Assembly: GCA_947165255.1 (NCBI GenBank)
Contig: CAMUZR010000005.1
Coordinates: 62,001-126,000 of the forward strand
DNA from: an uncultured Bacteroidales bacterium
GTDB lineage: Bacteria > Bacteroidota > Bacteroidia > Bacteroidales > P3
Direction of reading: 5' to 3'
DNA: 64,000 bases
The translations under genes and the position numbers were made by a program. Under the pieces are notes generated by a model, which ran no database searches, had not been told where the DNA came from, and saw only the letters and a list, made by a program, of their open reading frames with translations. Shown piece after piece: positions 37,165 to 47,026 of the stretch. Position 1 is the first letter of the stretch. The number at the start of each line of letters is the position of its first letter.

Positions 37165-38484
37165 ATGGCAACGGCAATAGAATTTAATCATGTTTCCAAA
37201 CAATACAGGTTGGGTTTGGTGTCGACAAGAACTTTGAGTAATGATTTGAAGCGTTGGTGGGTGACTAGTATAATGGGTAAAGAAGATCCTTTTCTAAAGA
37301 TTGGCTCCACGAATGATCGTTCAAAAAAGGCAGATAGTGAGTATGTTTGGGCGCTAAAAGATATCGACTTTAAAGTTGAGCGGGGAGATGTTGTAGGAAT
37401 AATTGGAAAAAATGGTGCGGGGAAAAGTACTTTATTGAAATTACTTTCTAAAGTGACAGGACCAACTACCGGTACGATTAAGGCGAGGGGGCGAATCGGG
37501 TCGCTATTGGAAGTTGGAACGGGGTTCCATCCAGAAATGACTGGAAGAGAAAATATCTACTTGAATGGAGCCATCCTAGGGATGACCAAAACAGAGATTT
37601 CTAGAAAGTTAGATGAGATAATTGATTTTAGCGGGTGTGAAAGGTATATTGATACTCCTGTTAAACGATACAGTTCTGGAATGACAGTCCGTTTAGGTTT
37701 TGCCGTCGCAGCATTTCTAGAACCTGAGATTTTAGTTGTTGATGAAGTGCTTGCTGTTGGTGATGCAGAGTTCCAGAAGAAGGCCATTGGGAAAATGAAA
37801 GATGTTAGTAGCGGAGAAGGGAGAACTGTGTTGTTTGTTAGTCATAATATGGCAAGCATTAGACAATTGTGTAGAAGTGGTATTTTACTTGAAAATGGGC
37901 TTGTTACGTATACGGGTACTGCGACTGATACGGTAGCTCATTATTTGTCAGGTTTTGGAGATACTATGTGTTACCATGCAGATATCACAATGGAACATAG
38001 GGAGTTTGCCAATACAACTAGAGAGATCGAACTTCTTACTGTTTCAATGACTAATGATGGAGATGATTATGCAACAAACCAACCATTAGATTTTTATGTT
38101 AGAATGTATAAACATAAAAATAATATTGAAAGTGCTACATTAGAGATAATGTTTAATAACAGCAGTTGCGATAGATTAGGTTCTTATATATCTGGACCGA
38201 TTGATTTAAAAGATGTACAGGGTGAATTTACAGTCCATGTCAGAATAGTGGATCATCATCTTGCAAAAGGAACATACTCTGTATGCTTTCAAATAGGTCA
38301 GAAAGATATCCATAGTGGTCTTAAAGATTATGATATTGTTCATAATGTGCTCTTTTTTTCCGTCGCATATTCTGATCAGATAAAGAAGGATACGATTGTC
38401 CTATGGAGAAAAAATTGGGGGAGTACCGTTTTTCAGGGAGACTGCGAAGTCATAAGCGATAGGAGAAATCGTAATTTAGTATGA
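37165..38484 (+). CDS. Polysaccharide ABC exporter ATPase with C-terminal glycan-binding domain (Wzt-like)
   Basis: This 439-residue protein has the nucleotide-binding domain: Walker A GIIGKNGAGKSTLLKLL (~residue 79), LLEVGTGFHPEMTGRENIYL, signature YSSGMTVRLGFAVA (~168) and Walker B ILVVDEVLAVGD (~189). Residues ~265-439 form an extra beta-rich domain (ITMEHREFANTTREIELLTV onward), as in Wzt proteins, where it binds the finished, end-modified chain before export. The partner permease lies 55 bp upstream. The C-terminal domain implies that export waits for a specific chain end. Confidence 0.93.
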   Translation: MATAIEFNHVSKQYRLGLVSTRTLSNDLKRWWVTSIMGKEDPFLKIGSTNDRSKKADSEYVWALKDIDFKVERGDVVGIIGKNGAGKSTLLKLLSKVTGPTTGTIKARGRIGSLLEVGTGFHPEMTGRENIYLNGAILGMTKTEISRKLDEIIDFSGCERYIDTPVKRYSSGMTVRLGFAVAAFLEPEILVVDEVLAVGDAEFQKKAIGKMKDVSSGEGRTVLFVSHNMASIRQLCRSGILLENGLVTYTGTATDTVAHYLSGFGDTMCYHADITMEHREFANTTREIELLTVSMTNDGDDYATNQPLDFYVRMYKHKNNIESATLEIMFNNSSCDRLGSYISGPIDLKDVQGEFTVHVRIVDHHLAKGTYSVCFQIGQKDIHSGLKDYDIVHNVLFFSVAYSDQIKKDTIVLWRKNWGSTVFQGDCEVISDRRNRNLV

Positions 38485-39528
38485 AAAGAAATATCCGTCG
38501 ATTAATTTGAGATTCGTATCATACAATTGGATATGAGATGTTCATCTATCAGTTAATCTTAGAAATAATAGTTATTTATTAGAATATCCCAATGGGTTAT
38601 TAGTTCGATTAGAAGTTTATTGAGGCATGTAGTAAGAAGTTACGATTGTTGTATTTGTAATTGTAAATCTGTTTATACTCAGATTTAAGCAGGGGGGGAT
38701 AGTACAGAAGAACCTATAATATCTACATTGATAGTATACAATTCGTTTGATGAATAGAATATATTATTAAACAGAAGGTCATTGCTTGACTGAATCTGAA
38801 ATCAAGATTTTTCGAGTGGATATGGATTGGTTCAGTTTGAGTAAATCAAGAATGGACAATGTAATTAAGAATACCTTTGGAAAAGTTAATAATACGAATA
38901 AGGAAGGGAAGAGGTATTGCATTTCTAGGTGATATGTCTAATTAGAAGGGAATGCTATACGAAGAGTAAGGTCCGATTTAGGGAGATTGTCCCAAGAGGT
39001 AGTGATGCGTATTTAGAATATTTGACCATCAAACATAATCCTGTACTAACATGAAAGGTCATTGCTTAAAGATGGGTTGCAATAAAGTATTTGATAGGAA
39101 TACTTTTAAGAATGTAAACAATTGTTAATCAGAGATAATTATCTTATTTTATATCTTGCCATTAGTTTTTTAAACAGGATCCTAGGTCGCAAGGTCAGTA
39201 TTTTTTATATTTTTTATGGATGCATAAGGTCATGTAAATTGCAAATGATAGGGCACAGCATCTAACTGTTTTTTTGATGATTGATTCTTGTATCTCTGCC
39301 TCATTTTACTTGAGTTATACATTAGCTCAAACCTTTTTGAAAAAAGAATCCTTTTGCAGAAGATTTATCCGAGAGTATTCCTCATATTCGAGTAACTTAT
39401 TATGAATATGGTACATCGTCCTTTTTAGGGGAATAGTCTTACGTATAGATGGTTCTCTGCAATACATCGGTGGAAGGAAATTCTGAAAACGGACAGGTTG
39501 ATAAAACTACTAATGGATAGATTATTGC
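38485..39528. other. Gene-free AT-rich spacer in the polysaccharide locus
   Basis: About 1.04 kb between the Wzt-like gene and the DUF616 gene contain no frame longer than about 60 codons in either direction. A 9-codon frame (MKRNIRRLI) starts at 38481, overlapping the Wzt-like stop. The size fits one lost gene. No recognisable protein remnant, IS end or terminator was found. It is most simply read as a decayed gene within a mobile locus. Confidence 0.5.
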
Positions 39529-40623
39529 ATGTTAGTGCTAAATAACAATAAAAAACCATTTTCTTTTTTTGTTAATCGAGTAAAGAAGGACTATCGTAGA
39601 TTTCGGATAGGTTTATTACTGAGGGCTCTTAAACCCTTTTTTCTTTCAGGGGATAACAATAGTACAGATTTATTAAAAGCATATGGATATCATTTGAGCC
39701 TTCAAATGCACCCGTCAGTATTATTTCTTTCAGGTAGCGCAAATATAAAGCATAATAAGTCGGAGTATAAAATAAAAAAAAACTTGTTGTCACTTAAGAA
39801 ATTGATAGAAGAAGCACCTTTCTATGATTCAAAAGATAGAAAAATGCTGACCAATTTGGGGGTATCATCTTTTTTTGTTAATGACATATCAAGGATGTTA
39901 GCTACTTATGGTGCTCCTTTTGTACAATACAGTTTCCCAAGGAGAGATTTGCAAAATGAAAATATTGTTGTGTACACAGTAATAGCAGGTGATTATGATT
40001 CAGTACATGAAATCCTATATAAACAACCGAATGTCGATTATCTATTATTTACGAATAATAAACGGATAACTTCCACGACTTGGAAAGTACAATATGTTGA
40101 GAGTGATATGGATAACGTTTTATTATCCAGGGAAATAAAAATCTTGCCAGATAAATATTTACGTGGTCGATATACAGCTAGTATATATGTTGATGCAAAT
40201 GTGTATTTATATGGTGATATAGGAAATATGGTTTGCGTTTTGGATAACAATATTACATTTGCTGTTACACGCCATGCTACGACAGAAAGTGTTAAGAAAG
40301 AGTTTGAGGCCTGTGTACTAACAAAAGGGGTTGCTGCGTCAGAAGCAGAAGAACAATATGAAAGGTATCTAAAAGAAGGCTTCAAAGATAATATGGGTTT
40401 AGCTGAATGTGGAATTTTGGTTAGACGATGTGGCGATAAAGAACTTAATAAGTTGATGAATGAATGGTTTGAGGAATTTCGAATAGGTATCCCAAGGGAT
40501 CAGGTTAGTTTATTTCCGTGTATCCAAAGACAGAAATTTAAACAATTCCGTATATTGGAAGGCTCAGTGTGGCATAATCAGTTTTGTATCATAGGAGGTC
40601 ATAAAATTAAAAAGACAAACTAA
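39529..40623 (+). CDS. DUF616/TOD1-like glycosyltransferase-domain protein
   Basis: This 364-residue protein carries the DUF616 (TOD1/MUCI70-like) pattern: NIVVYTVIAGDYDSVHEILY (~residue 145), VDYLLFTNN, SREIKILPDKYLRGRYTASI and YVDANVYL (~225-232, with a DxN-type motif). Relatives are thought to be glycosyltransferases in plant and bacterial polysaccharide synthesis. The C-terminal GLAECGILVRRCGDKELNKLM and PRDQVSLFP also fit transferases. The N-terminal ~130 residues are Lys-rich and not recognised. It abuts the next gene with TAA directly followed by ATG. Donor sugar unknown. Confidence 0.75.
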   Translation: MLVLNNNKKPFSFFVNRVKKDYRRFRIGLLLRALKPFFLSGDNNSTDLLKAYGYHLSLQMHPSVLFLSGSANIKHNKSEYKIKKNLLSLKKLIEEAPFYDSKDRKMLTNLGVSSFFVNDISRMLATYGAPFVQYSFPRRDLQNENIVVYTVIAGDYDSVHEILYKQPNVDYLLFTNNKRITSTTWKVQYVESDMDNVLLSREIKILPDKYLRGRYTASIYVDANVYLYGDIGNMVCVLDNNITFAVTRHATTESVKKEFEACVLTKGVAASEAEEQYERYLKEGFKDNMGLAECGILVRRCGDKELNKLMNEWFEEFRIGIPRDQVSLFPCIQRQKFKQFRILEGSVWHNQFCIIGGHKIKKTN

Positions 40624-41532
40624 ATGTTATCAATTGATATTATCCTTTGTTGCTATAACCAAGAAGAATATGTGGGTCAGGCTGTTGGCAGCATTTTGTG
40701 TCAGAAAGTTGACGCAAAAGTTAGAGTTATTGTTGCAGATGATGGTTCAACGGACAATACTGTAAAGTCTATCCAAGATCACCGAGGAGCATCACCAATT
40801 CCGTTTTTATTTCTTGATACAGATAGAAACGTTGGAATGAGTGCCAATTATAAGAGGGCTTTTGCAAGATGTAGAGCTGATTATGTGGCGATACTAGAAG
40901 GGGATGATTGGTGGCTGACAGATAGCCATCTTTCGCAGCATATTGATTTTTTGGAACGTCATAGAAGGTATTCAATGTCTTTTAATCAATACGATTTATA
41001 TTATCAGGAACAGGCTATTACTCGCCACAATAATTGGTCGTATAAAGATGTAGATTATTTAACAATAAATCTACGACAACAGATATCTTGGGGAAACCAG
41101 ATAGGTAATCTGTCATCTTGTGTTTTTAGGACAACTCTGCTTCAATCTTTGCCACCCGATTTTTTCCAAATGGAATATGCTGATTGGGAGTTGGGTATAA
41201 TGATGGCTTTGCATGGTCCAATTGGCAAGCTCAGAACTGTAACATCGGTTTATCGCATTAATGGTAAAGGCCAATGGTCAGCGTTATCGTCAGAGATGAA
41301 AGAAAAATCCATAAAGGATTCCCTAGAGAATATTCGGCAGTTTCTTCCAAAACGTTGTTATAAATACATCAAAAGTTACAATATTAGAATTGAGAAAGGG
41401 AGGGAGATGCCGTACCCGATGCCTCTAACTTGTAGAATAAAAAGCACAATAAAGTCAGCTATCAATAATATAAAAAAAAGAATAGAGCTAGGACTGACTC
41501 ATAATAATTATATAAAGAATAAGTGCGACTAA
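40624..41532 (+). CDS. Glycosyltransferase family 2
   Basis: This 302-residue GT-A transferase starts MLSIDIILCCYNQEEYVGQA. It contains IVADDGSTDNT (~38-48) and LEGDDWWL (~97), the nucleotide-sugar/metal binding motif. QISWGNQIGNLSSCVFRTTLL and YADWELGIMMALHG are typical of capsule-type family 2 enzymes. The ATG directly follows the TAA of the DUF616 gene. The tail is basic, suggesting membrane association. The linkage it forms is unknown. Confidence 0.9.
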   Translation: MLSIDIILCCYNQEEYVGQAVGSILCQKVDAKVRVIVADDGSTDNTVKSIQDHRGASPIPFLFLDTDRNVGMSANYKRAFARCRADYVAILEGDDWWLTDSHLSQHIDFLERHRRYSMSFNQYDLYYQEQAITRHNNWSYKDVDYLTINLRQQISWGNQIGNLSSCVFRTTLLQSLPPDFFQMEYADWELGIMMALHGPIGKLRTVTSVYRINGKGQWSALSSEMKEKSIKDSLENIRQFLPKRCYKYIKSYNIRIEKGREMPYPMPLTCRIKSTIKSAINNIKKRIELGLTHNNYIKNKCD

Positions 41533-41870
41533 TCAATTGTAACGTTGCTAATTAGTTGTTTTGCGTTTGCGATTTTTGCAGATTTGGAAGATTGGGTACT
41601 ACAAAATGTGTGCAAGTAATTATTTGAAAATGATATGATCTCAAATTTCGTACATAATGATTATCTTTAAGATAATACATCACAAATAGTATTAATTGCA
41701 GATACAGGACATTGTTTTTTAGTTTTAATAAAAAGATTATTGTTATGGCGGTAAGTTTCATTAGACTAAATGAGAGAATAGTGTAATACGTTGCATACTA
41801 ATCATTCTTTCCCGCATAAAGGTATCTATTAATATAAATATCACAAGGATTAACTTTTATTCAGTGCTTT
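41533..41870. other. AT-rich intergenic spacer
   Basis: This 338-bp spacer between the GT2 and WbqC genes holds no gene. No promoter box of the TAnnTTTG type or terminator hairpin stands out, so transcription probably continues through it from upstream. Confidence 0.4.
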
Positions 41871-42641
41871 ATGAAATTGGCAATAATGCAACCTTATTTC
41901 ATGCCATATATTGGCTATTTCCAAGCCATATATGCGGTTGATAAATACATACTATTTGATAATGTCAATTACAGTAAAAATGTATGGATTAATAGGAATC
42001 GTTTGTTAATGAGGGATGGAGCAATAGTAACAACGACTGTACCATTAAAAGGAAGAAGCTCCTTTTCAAAGATCTGCGAGTTAGAGATAGACAATCGCCA
42101 GCCATGGAAAGGGAAGTATTTAAAAACTGTCCAAAAATGTTATGGCAAAAGGCCATATTTCAAGGAAGTGTTTAGGGTATTATCAGAAATGTTGGAACCT
42201 GAATATGAACTACTTAGGGATTTAAATAATAATACTATTGTGGCGATAGCTCATTTTCTTGATATTAAAACAGAAATAGACTATGATATTAGTAGATTTA
42301 GTGAATTGGAGGAAGACCTAGACAATTTTGGCGAAGGGGATGACGATATACATTATTATCAAGGTAGAAGGCCTGATCGAAAAGTGGCAAGAATTATAGA
42401 GATGTGCAGAATGGAAGGTTGTGATGAATATTATAATGCAATAGGAGGTCAATCATTATACTTCAAAGAAGAATTTATGAATTATGGAATTCGTCTAAAC
42501 TTTATTAAAACTAACGATTTCGAATATAATCAGGATTCAAAATCTGGAGAGTTTGTACCCAACCTTTCAATAATTGATGTTTTGATGAATAATGGTAAAG
42601 AAGGGACAAAGAGATTACTGCAAGAGTATACCCTAATATAA
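41871..42641 (+). CDS. WbqC family protein
   Basis: This 256-residue protein is a WbqC-like member by its N-terminus MKLAIMQPYFMPYIGYFQAI, then VDKYILFDNVNYSKNVWINR and TTTVPLKGRSSFSKI. Also seen are YYNAIGGQSLYFKEEF and GIRLNFIKT. WbqC proteins occur in O-antigen and capsule clusters and are associated with amino-sugar modification. Their exact reaction is not settled; an N-acyl or amino-acid-transfer role has been suggested from context. In this locus it may act with the DegT aminotransferase and the asparagine-synthetase-like protein. Confidence 0.85.
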   Translation: MKLAIMQPYFMPYIGYFQAIYAVDKYILFDNVNYSKNVWINRNRLLMRDGAIVTTTVPLKGRSSFSKICELEIDNRQPWKGKYLKTVQKCYGKRPYFKEVFRVLSEMLEPEYELLRDLNNNTIVAIAHFLDIKTEIDYDISRFSELEEDLDNFGEGDDDIHYYQGRRPDRKVARIIEMCRMEGCDEYYNAIGGQSLYFKEEFMNYGIRLNFIKTNDFEYNQDSKSGEFVPNLSIIDVLMNNGKEGTKRLLQEYTLI

Positions 42642-42644
42642 AAT

Positions 42645-43562
42645 ATGATAGAAACCCCATTAGTCAGTGTTTGTTGCTTGACGTATAATCATGCGCCGTA
42701 CATAAAAAGGTGTTTAGATGGATTTTTGACTCAAAAGACGGACTTCTTAATAGAAATACTGATTCATGATGATGCTTCTACTGACGGTACTGACCGAATA
42801 ATAAAGGAATATACGGAAAGGTATCCGGATATTATCTTTCCGTTGTTCGAAGAAGAGAATCAGTTTTCAAAAGGGTACCGCGGAAAAATGGATATAGAAT
42901 TCAACTATTCAAGGGCAAGAGGGAAATATATTGCATATTGTGAGGGCGACGATTATTGGACAGACCCATTGAAGCTTCAGAGGCAGGTTGATTTTATGGA
43001 GAGTCATCCGGAGTATTCGGTGTGTTTTCATCGTTGCCAATATTTGTATGAGAAAACAGGTAAGGTGGAAGAGGATGGATGTGGAAAGCTTTTTGCGGAA
43101 GGACAAGAAGGAGTGGATGTGACCATAGATATGTTTTTTAAAGATTGGATAACCCAGCCATTAACGATTTTATTCCGTCGGGAATCTTTCTCTCCTCAGT
43201 GGCAAAAGAAATATAAGTATTATCGAGATACACATGAGATATACCATTTACTAAAGGTTGGTAAAGGCTATATCTTTTCATTTGTAGGGGGCGTTTATAG
43301 AATCCATTCTGGTGGAGTGGCCTCGATCCTTTCACCAATAGAGTATAGTAAAGTATATCTTCCAATTGACGGCGAATTATATAGAAAGATACATGAAGCT
43401 GCCACAAAACGCATATATTGCGAGACCCTTCAGCATAGTGTGGTCGTTTTTTCTAAAGAGCATAAGTTAAAATCGCTTTATTATGCGATAGTAGAGTTCG
43501 CAATAAATGGTAAATTTAAAACTTTTGGGAAAAATCTAAGGCGAATTATCAAAGAGAAGTAG
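42645..43562 (+). CDS. Glycosyltransferase family 2
   Basis: This 305-residue GT-A enzyme starts MIETPLVSVCCLTYNHAPYI. It contains LIHDDASTDGTDRI (~40) and YCEGDDYWTDPLKL (~100-113), the standard metal and nucleotide motifs, plus KLQRQVDFMESHPEYSVCFH. The pattern places it with capsule-type family 2 transferases. It starts three bases after the WbqC stop, so the two are coupled. The C-terminal ~60 residues are basic. Confidence 0.92.
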   Translation: MIETPLVSVCCLTYNHAPYIKRCLDGFLTQKTDFLIEILIHDDASTDGTDRIIKEYTERYPDIIFPLFEEENQFSKGYRGKMDIEFNYSRARGKYIAYCEGDDYWTDPLKLQRQVDFMESHPEYSVCFHRCQYLYEKTGKVEEDGCGKLFAEGQEGVDVTIDMFFKDWITQPLTILFRRESFSPQWQKKYKYYRDTHEIYHLLKVGKGYIFSFVGGVYRIHSGGVASILSPIEYSKVYLPIDGELYRKIHEAATKRIYCETLQHSVVVFSKEHKLKSLYYAIVEFAINGKFKTFGKNLRRIIKEK

Positions 43563-43643
43563 TCAGATCTTATAGAGAATAAGATATTCGCTTAGGTTCT
43601 CTCGATTAGAGAGCGCGAGATTTCAATAATAGATGGGAAAAGA

Positions 43644-44375
43644 ATGTTGGATTGCTTTACTTTTTCAAGAAGAATAACAAAACGAATAAGCAAGTTTTTG
43701 TTATGTCCAATCGAGGTATTTGTATTTCATGCTGTGTCTGACAGATTTGATGAGACACTGAATCAGCGTGCAGATTGGACTCCTACAGATGAATTTAAAA
43801 CCAATATTCTGGCACTAAAAGACAAGTATCATTTTATTTCTTTAGATGAGGCATATCGGAAGTTAAGAAGAGATAGGATTAGAGCTATTAATTATGCTGT
43901 TTTGACATGTGATGATGGTTTTGCTTCTGTTATAGACATATTACCTTTTTTAGAAAAACAGCAGATACCTGTGACACTATTCGTGAATCCCAAGTATTTA
44001 GATGGGGTGAGCAAGCGGGAAGGATATACCGATAACCCTCAGTATATTTTGAAAGAAGACTTGTGGAATTTGAAATCGCCACTAATTACGATAGGAATGC
44101 ATGGTTACGAGCATAATGATGCAACCCGAATGACGAAAGAGGAATTCTTAGATTCAGTAGAAAGATGTAAAAAGATTTTGGAATCACATCCTCGATATAT
44201 TCCATATTATGCGTATACATGGGGCAACTATTCCGAAATGACTCAGCAAGTGCTATGTGAGAAGCGAATAGTTCCTGTACTAACTGATGGGGAGTCGAAT
44301 TACCGGTATCGGCAGGGGATAGGGAGGAAGCCCATTGATAGTTATTATTTGAATAAGATTTCCGTTTTCAATTGA
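43644..44375 (+). CDS. Polysaccharide deacetylase family protein (NodB-like, CE4)
   Basis: This 243-residue protein has CE4 landmarks: VLTCDDGFAS (~residues 88-97; the usual TFDDG motif with the two Asp), ITLFVNPKY-type strand, and the metal-binding pair HGYEHND (~152-158). The Arg motif region is less clear. Such enzymes remove N-acetyl groups from glycans. There is no signal peptide, so it would act in the cytoplasm on a sugar nucleotide or lipid-linked chain, or be a different kind of hydrolase of the fold. It sits between two GT2 genes. Confidence 0.8.
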   Translation: MLDCFTFSRRITKRISKFLLCPIEVFVFHAVSDRFDETLNQRADWTPTDEFKTNILALKDKYHFISLDEAYRKLRRDRIRAINYAVLTCDDGFASVIDILPFLEKQQIPVTLFVNPKYLDGVSKREGYTDNPQYILKEDLWNLKSPLITIGMHGYEHNDATRMTKEEFLDSVERCKKILESHPRYIPYYAYTWGNYSEMTQQVLCEKRIVPVLTDGESNYRYRQGIGRKPIDSYYLNKISVFN

Positions 44376-44413
44376 TAGCTATTCACGTCAGAGCGAAATG
44401 CTGAAAGGCTTTA

Positions 44414-45406
44414 ATGAGTTTGGGTTTTATGACAGGTGTTCGGTTTTCTGTGATAGTGCCTTTGTACAATAAGGCTCAATATATTAAGAGGACTATAGAA
44501 AGTGTCCTACACCAAACCTATAGTGATTTTGAACTGATTGTGGTGGACGATGGAAGTACGGATGCTTCGTTGGAGATGGCAAAAAGTGTTGTTGGGTCAA
44601 ATAAAGAAAAATGTAAAGTAATTGCTCAAGTTAATTCAGGAGTCTCTAGTGCCAGGAACGAGGGCGTCGCATTGTCTAAAGGCAAATATGTCTGTTTCTT
44701 GGATTCAGATGATTGGTGGGAACCGATGTTCCTTGAAGAAGTAAACAGACTGATAGAGTCTTATCCGGATGCAGGGCTTTACGGGACAGGTTTCTACTTG
44801 GTAAAGAATGGGCGGAAAAAAATCGCCCCAATTGGAGTGGAAGCAGGGTTTGTAAAAGGGTATATCAATTATTGTCAAGTATATGCAAATACGATGTGTA
44901 TGCCGATTTCATCAAGTTCAGTAGTAATCCCCAAAGATATTTTTGATTCTTCTGGACGATTTAGAAGTGGCATTACCTTAGGTGAAGATTTTGATTTATG
45001 GATTCGAATAGCGTTAAAGTATCCAGTCGTTTTGCTCAATAGACCCTTATCTAATTATTTCCAAGACATACCCATTAAAAATAGGGCTACCAGAAAATTA
45101 AGAGACCCCAATTCTCATATATTATGGAACTTGGTTTACCTTGGAGAGGAGGAAAAACAAAATCATGATTTAAAGATACTCTTGGATAAAATGAGGGCAA
45201 GTGGGTTGCTTCGATTCTATTTATCTTTTCAATATCATGAAGAGGCAATGCGCCAATTGTCAAAAATTGATTGGCGGAATGTGCCTCAAAATGAGTATTA
45301 TATATATCACTCATCTCTGTCTTTGCAAAGAATTCGATTCTGGTTTCTTAATTCGGCAGCCTTTGTAAAGCAGTATATATCACTTTTTATTAACAATAAT
45401 AAATAG
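44414..45406 (+). CDS. Glycosyltransferase family 2
   Basis: This 330-residue enzyme has GVRFSVIVPLYNKAQYIKRT (from ~residue 8), LIVVDDGSTDASLEM (~43), SSARNEGVALSKGKYVCFLD and SDDWWEP (~95-103). These are classical GT2 signatures. GEDFDLWIRIALKYPVVLLN in the middle is also typical. A start at Met6 (MTGVRF) is possible. It lies 38 bp after the deacetylase-like gene. Confidence 0.92.
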   Translation: MSLGFMTGVRFSVIVPLYNKAQYIKRTIESVLHQTYSDFELIVVDDGSTDASLEMAKSVVGSNKEKCKVIAQVNSGVSSARNEGVALSKGKYVCFLDSDDWWEPMFLEEVNRLIESYPDAGLYGTGFYLVKNGRKKIAPIGVEAGFVKGYINYCQVYANTMCMPISSSSVVIPKDIFDSSGRFRSGITLGEDFDLWIRIALKYPVVLLNRPLSNYFQDIPIKNRATRKLRDPNSHILWNLVYLGEEEKQNHDLKILLDKMRASGLLRFYLSFQYHEEAMRQLSKIDWRNVPQNEYYIYHSSLSLQRIRFWFLNSAAFVKQYISLFINNNK

Positions 45407-45412
45407 CTCACG

Positions 45413-46810
45413 TTGGTTCATTATTTCCCAAAACAGTTATCAAACAAGGCAATCATCACCTATATTCTTTCATTGGCTATAGTTAGTGTTGTCTTCGTAA
45501 AGTATATGCTGAAGCCAGCATTCTTAATTATAGGTATAGTTTGGGTCTTGGCTTTCTTCTTACTGTCGTCCCACTATTCGAAGAGCTGGTTAAGGATTGA
45601 AGAAAAGAAGTTCCTAAAGAGATTGTTTATCACAGCGGTAGTTTTAAGGTTAATATGGGTTATCTTTTCCTACTTTTTTTATTTGGTAAAGACAGGTTCA
45701 CCCTTTGAATTCGGTTCGAGTGATGCTATAGGATATCACGATGTTGCAATATGGTTTAGAGAAATAGGATGGGCTCAAACTATTAATTATCTTTCAGCGC
45801 AATCGTTATCAGATTCGGGCTACCCATTATATTTAACATTCTTATATTCAATAATTGGCCCTAATATTTTTGTAACCCGTATAATCAAGGTATTCTTAAG
45901 TAGTTGGACATGTATCTTTGCATATAAGTTAGCAAAACGTAATTTCGGAGATGAGGCAGGTCGTATTGCTGGAATTTTTTGTGCTTTGAGTCCAAATCTA
46001 GTGATATATTGTGGAATGCATCTTAAAGAAACCGAGATGATTTTTTTAATGATGGCTTCATTAGAAAGAGCGGATAATTTACTACGTCAGGAGCGGATAA
46101 AGTTTTGGAATGTCTTATTAACTGCCTTACTGGTGGTGAGTTTGTTTTCCTTCAGAACCGTACTGGGGGCATCAGTGGTTTTTGCTATTTTTTCGTCCCT
46201 GGTTTTCTCAAGTACTTCGGTAATGACAAAATGGAATCGTGCAGTATTGGTGATTTGGGCGGTTGTTGCAGTTGCAGTCTTTGCTAGTGGAACTATTGCG
46301 AATGAAGTTGAGGGTTACTGGGAGTCACGTGGTTCGAACCAAGAACTTAAAAGAACACAACAAGTAAACAAAGGAATTGAATGGGCAAAGTATGCAACAG
46401 GTACAGTTATGGCTCCAATGATGTTTGTGTTGCCATTCCCTACCATGGTTGATGTTGACGAACAGTATAATCAACAGATTGTAAATGGGGGTAATTATGT
46501 GCGAAACTATATGGGTATTTTTGTGATTATAGCAGTGTTCAATGCTTTGTTTAAGAAGAGGAATTGGCGAGATTATGCATTGATAGGTAGTTTCATAATA
46601 GCCTATTTGGGAATAATCTGTTCCAGTGGGTTTGCAAATTCAGAGAGATTTCTATTACCAGGTTTGCCTATACTATTAATAATTGCGGCGTATGGTATCA
46701 CATTGATTGACCAAAGGAATTATAGAATTGTTAAAATTTGGTGTCGCTTTCTTCCGGTGATTATTTTATTATGGGCTGTGTTCAAACTCGGTTCCCGAGG
46801 AATCTTATAG
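45413..46810 (+). CDS. Multi-spanning membrane protein, probable GT-C (family 39-like) glycosyltransferase
   Basis: This 465-residue protein has about 10-11 hydrophobic spans. The first large loop has GSSDAIGYHDVAIWFR (~residues 102-117), an acidic loop as in GT-C transferases, and LAKRNFGDEAGRIAGIFCAL resembles the GT39/PMT family. HLKETEMIFLMM and SERFLLPGLPILLIIAAYG near the end also fit. It should use a polyprenyl-phosphate sugar outside the membrane, decorating or joining glycan. A Wzy-type polymerase is an alternative. The start is TTG at 45413, 6 bp after the upstream stop; no ATG is available nearby. Confidence 0.7.
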   Translation: MVHYFPKQLSNKAIITYILSLAIVSVVFVKYMLKPAFLIIGIVWVLAFFLLSSHYSKSWLRIEEKKFLKRLFITAVVLRLIWVIFSYFFYLVKTGSPFEFGSSDAIGYHDVAIWFREIGWAQTINYLSAQSLSDSGYPLYLTFLYSIIGPNIFVTRIIKVFLSSWTCIFAYKLAKRNFGDEAGRIAGIFCALSPNLVIYCGMHLKETEMIFLMMASLERADNLLRQERIKFWNVLLTALLVVSLFSFRTVLGASVVFAIFSSLVFSSTSVMTKWNRAVLVIWAVVAVAVFASGTIANEVEGYWESRGSNQELKRTQQVNKGIEWAKYATGTVMAPMMFVLPFPTMVDVDEQYNQQIVNGGNYVRNYMGIFVIIAVFNALFKKRNWRDYALIGSFIIAYLGIICSSGFANSERFLLPGLPILLIIAAYGITLIDQRNYRIVKIWCRFLPVIILLWAVFKLGSRGIL

Positions 46811-47026
46811 AATAGAGCTATTATCGAGCGGATAAAGGATCATCATGCAAGAATCAGTCATCTTTATCACCCTATCATTTTAAGCAATTCTGGTTTAGGT
46901 AAGAAAAGTGGTAATAAGAAGAATGAAATATGCCGAAGTGTTGAATCTACAATTAGTCTTTAAGTCTAGACCAGAATTAAAAAGAAGCATCAAAGACAAT
47001 TGACAGTTTAACGATTGATAAAAGAT

